From assembly GCA_025769875.1 (NCBI GenBank), contig JAGFNK010001115.1:1-14752 (forward strand): DNA of 14,752 bases, given 5' to 3'. The DNA comes from Russula earlei (lineage: Eukaryota > Basidiomycota > Agaricomycetes > Russulales > Russulaceae). Positions within the stretch are counted from its first letter, which is position 1. Each line of letters starts with the position of its first letter. This document shows positions 9,434 through 14,752 of the stretch, piece by piece. The position numbers and the translations under genes were made by a program. The notes beneath the pieces are model-generated. The model was given only the letters and a program-made list of their open reading frames with translations, searched no databases and was not told the DNA's origin.

Positions 9434-10109
9434 GACAAGGCGGTCGATTAGGGGAAGGATAGCGAAGAAGGCTGGGACTGCGGATGGCAGAGCGGTGAGG
9501 ACGAGCGGGTGCACCGCTTATGGCCATCCCTGCCTTTCTTACTGGGCCAATTTCCACAAGCCATAAAATTAACCAAGCCGTTGTCTGCATTCCCTCCTGG
9601 TCTTGTTGCCGTGTACATGTCCCTCTGTTCGTTACTGTGCCTCAGGCTGGTGTCACCCGGACACGCCCACACTGTCCCCTGGCCTGACCTGGCCATCGCT
9701 ATGGTTATTCATATCCACGTGCGTGTGCGATCATCCAAAACCGGAACCGTCTCGAACGGATCCTTCTTGTTGTGTTGGCGATCCCGCTGAGGCATAGCGG
9801 AAGGCCATCTCGTACTCAGAGTTTATCGATAAAATGTCTCGGCACCTTCCCGACACGTATCGCGTACCTGACATGAACGCTCTACTCTTACGTTCAGCAA
9901 CGCGAGTGGAATTGATCGTTCTCGGTCCCATTATCGTTGGCCCCTTCCCTGGGAAAAACGTCTGGCAGAATTCAGGTCTAAGAATAAATAGTTACAGGGC
10001 ATCCACAAAATCTACAAATTGATGGTTCCATTGCGGGTAAAAAGGAAATTTGAAAGAGAGCCAGGACTAAAAACACCATGGAGACGACCGGCCGAATTTA
10101 GATAACTGT

Positions 10110-10121
10110 GTGTATATACAC
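10110..10121 (-). promoter_or_regulatory. Possible Pumilio (PUF) element in the F-box gene 3' UTR
   Basis: The palindrome gtgtatatacac contains TGTATATA on the sense (minus) strand at 10120-10113, matching the PUF consensus UGUANAUA. It lies about 70 bases after the F-box stop codon, where such elements act in fungal mRNAs. A short motif can occur by chance. Confidence 0.3.
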
Positions 10122-10149
10122 CCTTGCGAGAACGACGAATTAACAGCTG

Positions 10150-10185
10150 AAAAAAAGAAAAAAAAAGGACGAGGGGGGGGGGGGG
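10150..10185. repeat. A7-G-A9 and G13 homopolymers directly after the F-box stop
   Basis: On the plus strand, A7 (10150-10156) and A9 (10158-10166) are followed within seven bases by G13 (10173-10185). On the sense strand of the F-box gene this reads C13 then T-rich, starting three bases after the TGA (10191-10189). It may stall polymerases and lower sequence accuracy here. Confidence 0.9.
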
Positions 10186-10188
10186 ATA

Positions 10189-11698
10189 TCACAGATTTTG
10201 AAAATTTTTGCTGCGACAAACGGGCAATGAGATGGGCACATTGTAAATGTGTATGACGCGTGGCTCGGCGAGTGGCGGGCCATGTGGGACGTTCGTCTCG
10301 AACAGCTCCATCGGGTGATCAGGGTCGACCTTGCGGAACGTATTCTCGTCGGGACAGAACGAGAGCCACGTACGTTTGAACTGCCGCGGCTCGACGGCAT
10401 CGCCACCGCGCGGCGACGCGGGCACGCGCTGCCAGGCGAAGCACGGGCCCTTGCGGAACGAGATGAACATGCGCAGCGTGGGGACGGCGTCGAACATCGC
10501 TCCGGCGTAGCGCACCGTCTTGTCCAGCGAGTACTCCTCCTCCTCCGAGCACGAGCCGATCGAGAAGCCCGACGAGGAGGACGTGAACCCGTCCTCGTCC
10601 TGCGTCACAGGGTAGTTGAGCGGCGCCCAGACGAACACCTGCAGCTTGGCAAAGTGCTGCTTGATCGTGCGCAATATGCGCTTGTTCTCGCCCGCGGACT
10701 GGACGTCACGGTTGTTTTTTTTTTTTTTTTTTTGGCACGCACGCAATGCAGAAAGCGAGTGTGCGGGACGACGCGGAGCGAGTTGATTTCAGTACGCGCA
10801 ACACGAGGGGGGGGGGGGGGGGGGGGGGGGGAGGCGCGGCGAGCGGCACACGTACGTAGTCGATGTTCTCGTAGATGGCCAAGCAGGTCAGGTTCGGCGC
10901 ACCGTCCGCGAACGTCCTGAGGATGCGCGACGTCGAGAGGTACTCCTCGCTGGCCGTATGGCGCGTGAGCGTGAGACACTTCAGGTTGCGGCACAGGTCC
11001 CGGAGCGACTGCGCGGCGTCGAACTCCTGCTGCACGGTGTTGAAGCGCATGTCGAAGCGGAGCGCGACGGGCTGCGGCTTCTTCTCCCTGCCGTGGAAGC
11101 ACGCGAGGATGTAGGGCGAGATGCGCAGGTACGAGCACCTCATCAGGGTGGCGTCGCGGGCGTCGAGGCGCACGTCGTCGTCGCTCGGGTAGCCGTCGTG
11201 CTCGAACGCGACGAGCTGCGGTTGCGTGGCGAGCCACTGCGCGAGCGGCTCCCCCCACGAGAAGATGCACGCGAGGCGTTCCAGCTTGAACGGACAGCCG
11301 TGCAGGATCCGCACGTCGTCGTGGTGCACCGGCCACGGGCGCTCGCCCTCTTCGCGGCGGTGATTGGAGGGAGAGATGGACAGGTCCCTGAGGTTGACGA
11401 GCAGCTTCATCATTTTCGCGACCACGTCGGTGTCCCCCGGTTCGGGCTCCCTGTGCACCGCGCCCGTGAACGCCAGACGTTGGACGCGGCGAGCGAGATC
11501 GGGTCGGGCGATCATGGTGCGGCAAAAGTAGAGAAGCTGCCTCTCGGGAACGGCGACGTACTTATAGAATTGGGCCTCCACGTCGACCCTGAACGAGCGG
11601 GATACGAGGCAGAGAGTGTAGTCGAAGTCGGAGGGGTGCGTGAATTGCAATATGGGTCGGAAAAGCTCGGGTGGTAGACATGGCTTGAACATGTGCAT
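10189..11698 (-). CDS. F-box domain protein, two exons, 450 residues
   Basis: Likely substrate-recognition subunit of an SCF ubiquitin ligase, binding Skp1 through the N-terminal F-box. Exon 1 is 11698-10856 and exon 2 is 10698-10189. The 157-bp intron (GTACGT..GTCCAG) is phase 0, and the joined frame is open. The start is ATG 11698 (or 11692, two codons on); upstream the frame stays open but contains no ATG. Residues 4-35 match the F-box pattern LPPELFRPILQF..LCLVSRSFR, followed by the usual agaricomycete continuation (F.RTMIARPDLARRVQRLAFTG). The rest is leucine-rich and degenerate, as in many fungal F-box proteins, with DLSIS, LERLACIFSW and LKCLTL resembling weak LRR-like strands. A Ser/Glu-rich acidic loop (TSSSSGF..EEEEYSL) lies early in exon 2. 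There are no membrane segments. The substrate cannot be told from sequence. It is one of a large family in these fungi. Confidence 0.85.
10715..10831. repeat. T19 and G25 homopolymers inside the F-box gene intron
   Basis: T19 lies at 10715-10733 and G25 at 10807-10831 (plus strand), so the transcribed intron carries C25 shortly after the donor and A19 ending 15 bases before the acceptor AG. Together they account for 44 of the intron's 157 bases and explain why it is longer than most others here. Confidence 0.95.
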
Positions 11699-12081
11699 GA
11701 GTGCGCGCGCACCCGACGTCCTCTGCCAGTGGGTTGATGGAGGTAAAACCGAGAAGGAGTGCCACTGACCAGTTCTATCGTGATGGCGGAATCGATCAAC
11801 CGACAAGGGTGAAGCACGAGAGGACGACAGCGCGAAATGCGGCGAGGTATTAAAAAGAAAAAAAGGATTGGCGTGACAAGATTTGCGCGTGTGGGGTATG
11901 AAGGACGTCTGCCATTAATCTCAAGCTTTTGATCAAGTCTCACCGTCATTCATAACACGCCGGGGAAAGTCATTCTTGATGGGAATAATCAACTCGTGAG
12001 AGATCAAAACTTTCGTAAGCGATCCGTAAGTCCCATCAAAATGACCAATCCGGTCAAGGTCGTCGTAGGCTACTATTCTAT
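11699..12081. other. Intergenic between the F-box and PIG-T genes
   Basis: About 380 bases upstream of the F-box ATG and downstream of the PIG-T stop, both on the minus strand. It must hold the F-box promoter and the PIG-T 3' UTR. A sense-strand TTTTTAATA lies roughly 155 bases upstream of the F-box ATG. I see no gene and no clear terminator. Confidence 0.5.
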
Positions 12082-14158
12082 CTATTCAGTACTCGTGGAC
12101 ACCTCGTCATCCAATTTAGACACCACAAAGCGACGTATCAGCATGTTGAATAAACTTCCAAAGATGAGCGCAATCAGGGTACTGCTCATGATGATAACGT
12201 TGTACGGCATGCTGAAATCCGGCGTCGCGAGGTCAACAAGCGACGCGGAGGTATAGATGCGACGATGCGGTCTATCCACCGGCACGAATACCGCGGGGGG
12301 AAGGTCCCAGCCACGTTGGGCATCTGGCGGGTGTTCTTGATAACGCAGGAACGCTTACGCACCCGAAGGGAGAGATGGACGGTCTCGTCGGGTGGCAGCT
12401 CGATGATCGCCTGCAGCAGAGCCGGTCTGTCATGAGGCCGTGAGGGCGTGTACGTCATGTTCGTGAATAGCGAGTCTGCGACAAGTCAGCTGACGAGCGA
12501 AAAAATATCAAAACTCATTCTCGCTCCACATACCGCACTTTTCCGAGTGAGCGCATGACAGGCTTAGCGTGTGCAGGAACAACTCGACATGCCATGGCAT
12601 AGTTTCTAGATAATGAGTGCGGAAGGTCACAGGTTGATTGTTCCGAATCACGATGGACAGTTCTCCGTGCGTTTGGCTGGAACCTTTTAATGTCCGTCGT
12701 ACGGATAGGTCGGAGAGGGGCGACATTTCTAGAGCTTCATCTCACGGCTGAGGATTATGTAACTTGGGGCAGGAAAAGGACTCGTACAATAAGAGAAGCG
12801 TTGTTCGTCTGGCCACCTCATAGCGATATCGAGTTCAGGCGTGTCTCAAGACGACGACGACGGTAAGCAAGGATCTCCCTATCAACCGGAAAGCACCCTT
12901 ACCATTCGTAAGATCGTACAACACCGAACCGGCATTTACAGACGCCCACGTTTCAGGGGTCAGAGCATATTCCCCAACTTTGGAACCAGACGGCGGCATG
13001 ACTCGGATCACGCTCGATGTAGCGATGCTACAAGGCGCGCGGAATGGAACGATCAAAGAGTGAGCGCAATGACCAATCTGGAGGAGCTGTCCCGGTCAGC
13101 CGCAGTTTGATATGTGATACACAATCAAGGACATAGGACAATGTCCATTGTCCCGATGTCATGAGGGGCAACTCTATTCACTCACCGCGGCGGCGCTCGG
13201 CCGAAATCCGCACCGGGTCGAGCACGACCTGCACGGTCAGGGTGAGCTCGACGCCGGCACCCGCTCGCCAGCGCACGTGCACGCCGAGGCCGTGCCAATC
13301 CGCGTCGAAGATCTTGTGGGGCTCGAGGAGGGCGGCGATGCCCGCGCGGGCAGGGCAGGGTAGAAGCTTCAGGAACGGCGTCAGGTTCTCGGTGCAGACG
13401 CGCTCGGCCGGTAGGGTCGCGTGGCGCAGGCTGTGTGCGTGTGGCGCGGGCAGCCGCGGGAGGTCGCCCGTTGGGGGAAACGCGCGGGTTGGAGAGGTGG
13501 TGTGCAGGGTGTCCATGCTGCCGAGGGAGGCGCAGAAGAGGCCGGAGAGCGAGTTTTGCAAGGCCTTCCACCGCTCGTCGACGCTTGGTGAACACAGCCC
13601 ATCATCAGCTTGGCCGTGCGGAGGTGAGGACTGCGGGGAGGAGTGATGGTGGCGAAGGTGGTGGTGGATGGTGGAGACGTAGAAGGTGGCGGGACGGAGA
13701 CCGATCAAAAGGAGAGACGGTACCTTGCGTACGCCCCATCGCCCATCCAGGCCCAGAGCTCCGCACCTGAGCCAACGCCGGGTTCGCCCGGATGTCCCCA
13801 GCGATCATAATCCCATTTCCCAGAATTGATGGTGAGGTGGAACTCGGGAATGGCGTGTTCTCGCAGGATCTGGCCGAGCGCGAGGGGGAGACGCTGTAAT
13901 GCTGGGCTGGAAGAACGGGGGTCAAGAGAGGGCAGGATGATGGCACTGCTGCTACGAGGACGTACACGTATCGTCAGTTCCCAGACTGCTCGGTGCTCTG
14001 GGTACGGCTCCGCGGAGTAGGGTGGAGAAGGAAAAGTGGGCGGCGACCTTGCCGTCGAGGAGAGGGCGTAGGGTGAGCTCTTCTTGATATTGTTCCGAGT
14101 TTGAGAGATTCGTGGCGAGGGCTGTAATGAAGAGAGAACAGAAGAAAGCCCAGTTCAT
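12082..14158 (-). CDS. GPI16: GPI transamidase subunit PIG-T/Gpi16, seven exons, three frame breaks
   Basis: ER membrane subunit of the complex that attaches GPI anchors to proteins; it stabilises the protease subunit Gpi8/PIG-K. The exons are 14158-13966, 13906-13733, 13583-13186, 13077-12903, 12844-12788, 12740-12534 and 12475-12082 (stop TAG). The gene is recognised by a signal peptide (MNWAFF..ALA), EELTLRPL, LALGQILRE, GAELWAWM, RWKALQN..LFCASL, VCTENLTP..LLPC, DWSLRSLF, RTLKGSSQ, LETMPWH, HPPDAQRGWDLP and TPDFSMPYNVI, followed by one C-terminal membrane helix. Length would be about 532 residues, normal for the family. The Cys of VCTENLTP (about 186) probably corresponds to the one disulfide-linked to Gpi8; this is from memory. 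Three single-base shifts interrupt the frame: a missing base near 13889, an extra T in 13031-13034, and a missing base near 12353. This means assembly error or decay. Introns 4 and 5 use GAG acceptors, which are less certain. Confidence 0.88.
13136..13153. repeat. 18-nt palindrome in PIG-T intron 3
   Basis: GGACAATG and CATTGTCC are perfect 8-bp arms around a 2-base centre, inside the 108-bp intron 13078-13185. It may be a chance palindrome or a factor-binding site. Confidence 0.7.
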
Positions 14159-14752
14159 TCTGCACTGGCGACAAGAGCGTTCCCCGTTCACCGTTCACCG
14201 TTCACTCGCAAAACGGGGGGGAGCCTCTCACGGCTTAGCGGGCCGAACTCCCGTTTCCCATGGGGACTGCTGGGGCAAGCAAGGGCCCGTACCATCGTCC
14301 CCATGACCTTCTATTGATCGCAGCTTGTTGCCAATCAGCAGCTTTGTTTCAACTTTCCGGATTTTCTTGACTCGTTTTTCCTCAGGCAGTGCCACGTGAT
14401 GCTGTCCGCTAGCAAGGAATCCACCCACACCTACGCCAACGGCCAACGCCTCCCACGACATCTGACGTAGGGACAATCTGTCGGATTTACCGATATACAT
14501 CTCGTTCCTTTCTGGTCCATCCAGATCGCTGGAAAGCCATTCCCAACAAAAACAAGGCAAGGGCGCGGTGGACCTCGTCGTCATAGCTCGACGCTGACCT
14601 TCCAGGCATCAATACTGACACACCGTCAAAGTCACGCCACCCCTCTGAACTGTTCTAGTTATAATACGGACGGGTCACAGGTTCGTCCCGACTTGCAACC
14701 GTCCGCTGATGCTGGCAGGGAATGTGTGCCATGGACTGGTCTGCTCCAATCA
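14159..14752. other. PIG-T upstream region with a doubtful short ORF
   Basis: It holds the PIG-T promoter and leader. A 7-bp unit CCGTTCA is repeated three times in tandem at 14184-14204, 26 bases upstream of the PIG-T ATG. A minus-strand frame from ATG 14584 to 14228 (118 codons) has a short Gly/Val-rich hydrophobic patch and a Lys-rich stretch but no family motif. It ends 70 bases before the PIG-T start. It could be an upstream exon, a small gene or chance, and I do not call it. No clear TATA box. Confidence 0.45.
14184..14204. repeat. Tandem heptamer (CCGTTCA)3 just upstream of PIG-T
   Basis: Three exact contiguous copies. On the sense strand they read TGAACGG three times, within the likely PIG-T leader or core promoter. 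Confidence 0.9.

Larger units (their letters stand above)
9434..10188. other. Intergenic: chitin synthase promoter side and F-box gene 3' side
   Basis: Both neighbours are on the minus strand, so this holds the upstream region of the chitin synthase gene and the 3' UTR of the F-box gene. The chitin synthase leader is rich in C and T just upstream of its ATG; an AT-rich TTAATTTTAT lies roughly 130 bases upstream and might be a weak TATA-like element. Near the F-box stop there is a C13 tract and T-rich sequence (sense strand), and a 12-nt palindrome at 10110-10121. No coding region is convincing. Confidence 0.5.

Noticed and set aside
10958..11677. Long plus-strand open frame (239 codons) inside the F-box gene
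   Set aside because: It is antisense to a well-supported exon and biased by GC-rich codons. Its start is weak and it shows no family motifs.
11699..11806. Extension of the F-box protein by 36 codons upstream
   Set aside because: The frame is open but its start would be TTG. The first ATG is at 11698, four residues before the F-box.
1..14752. CRISPR array, bacterial operon, insertion sequence or viral genes
   Set aside because: No spaced direct repeats, transposase or integrase motifs, or viral hallmark proteins. Spliced fungal genes occupy the window.

Overview
The window is eukaryotic and looks like a basidiomycete fungus, most likely an agaricomycete. The genes are split by many short GT..AG introns (about 45-160 bp, mostly 50-64 bp, with GTRNGT donors and mostly YAG acceptors). 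The gene content also fits: a kinase-like gene of the kind expanded in mushroom-forming fungi, a short F-box protein, a division 1 chitin synthase and a GPI transamidase subunit. There are no operons, ribosome binding sites, CRISPR arrays or recognisable transposons. All gene models were spliced by hand from the sequence.

Layout. Positions 1-1075 (+) hold the 3' part of a kinase-like gene whose catalytic motifs are degenerate and whose frame breaks once. Positions 2774-3566 (+) hold a small, very Gln-rich, low-complexity protein in four exons. About 2 kb follow without a recognisable gene (3567-5593), with a strong hairpin and a T14 tract. Positions 5594-9433 (-) hold a chitin synthase that resolves into 18 exons giving an uninterrupted 949-residue protein, including one 14-nt micro-exon. 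Positions 10189-11698 (-) hold a two-exon F-box protein of 450 residues, whose intron carries a C25 and an A19 tract. Positions 12082-14158 (-) hold the GPI transamidase subunit PIG-T/Gpi16 in seven exons, with three single-base frame breaks relative to the family. The last 0.6 kb holds only a doubtful short ORF.

The genes are functionally unrelated housekeeping or lineage-expanded genes, apart from a loose cell-surface theme: chitin synthesis, and GPI anchoring of wall proteins. Nothing suggests a gene cluster or a new multi-gene system. The most useful second looks are the frame breaks in PIG-T and the kinase-like gene (assembly error or decay), the micro-exon in the chitin synthase, the hairpin and possible Pol III-like unit at 3928-4115, and the many A/T and C/G homopolymer tracts in introns and UTRs.
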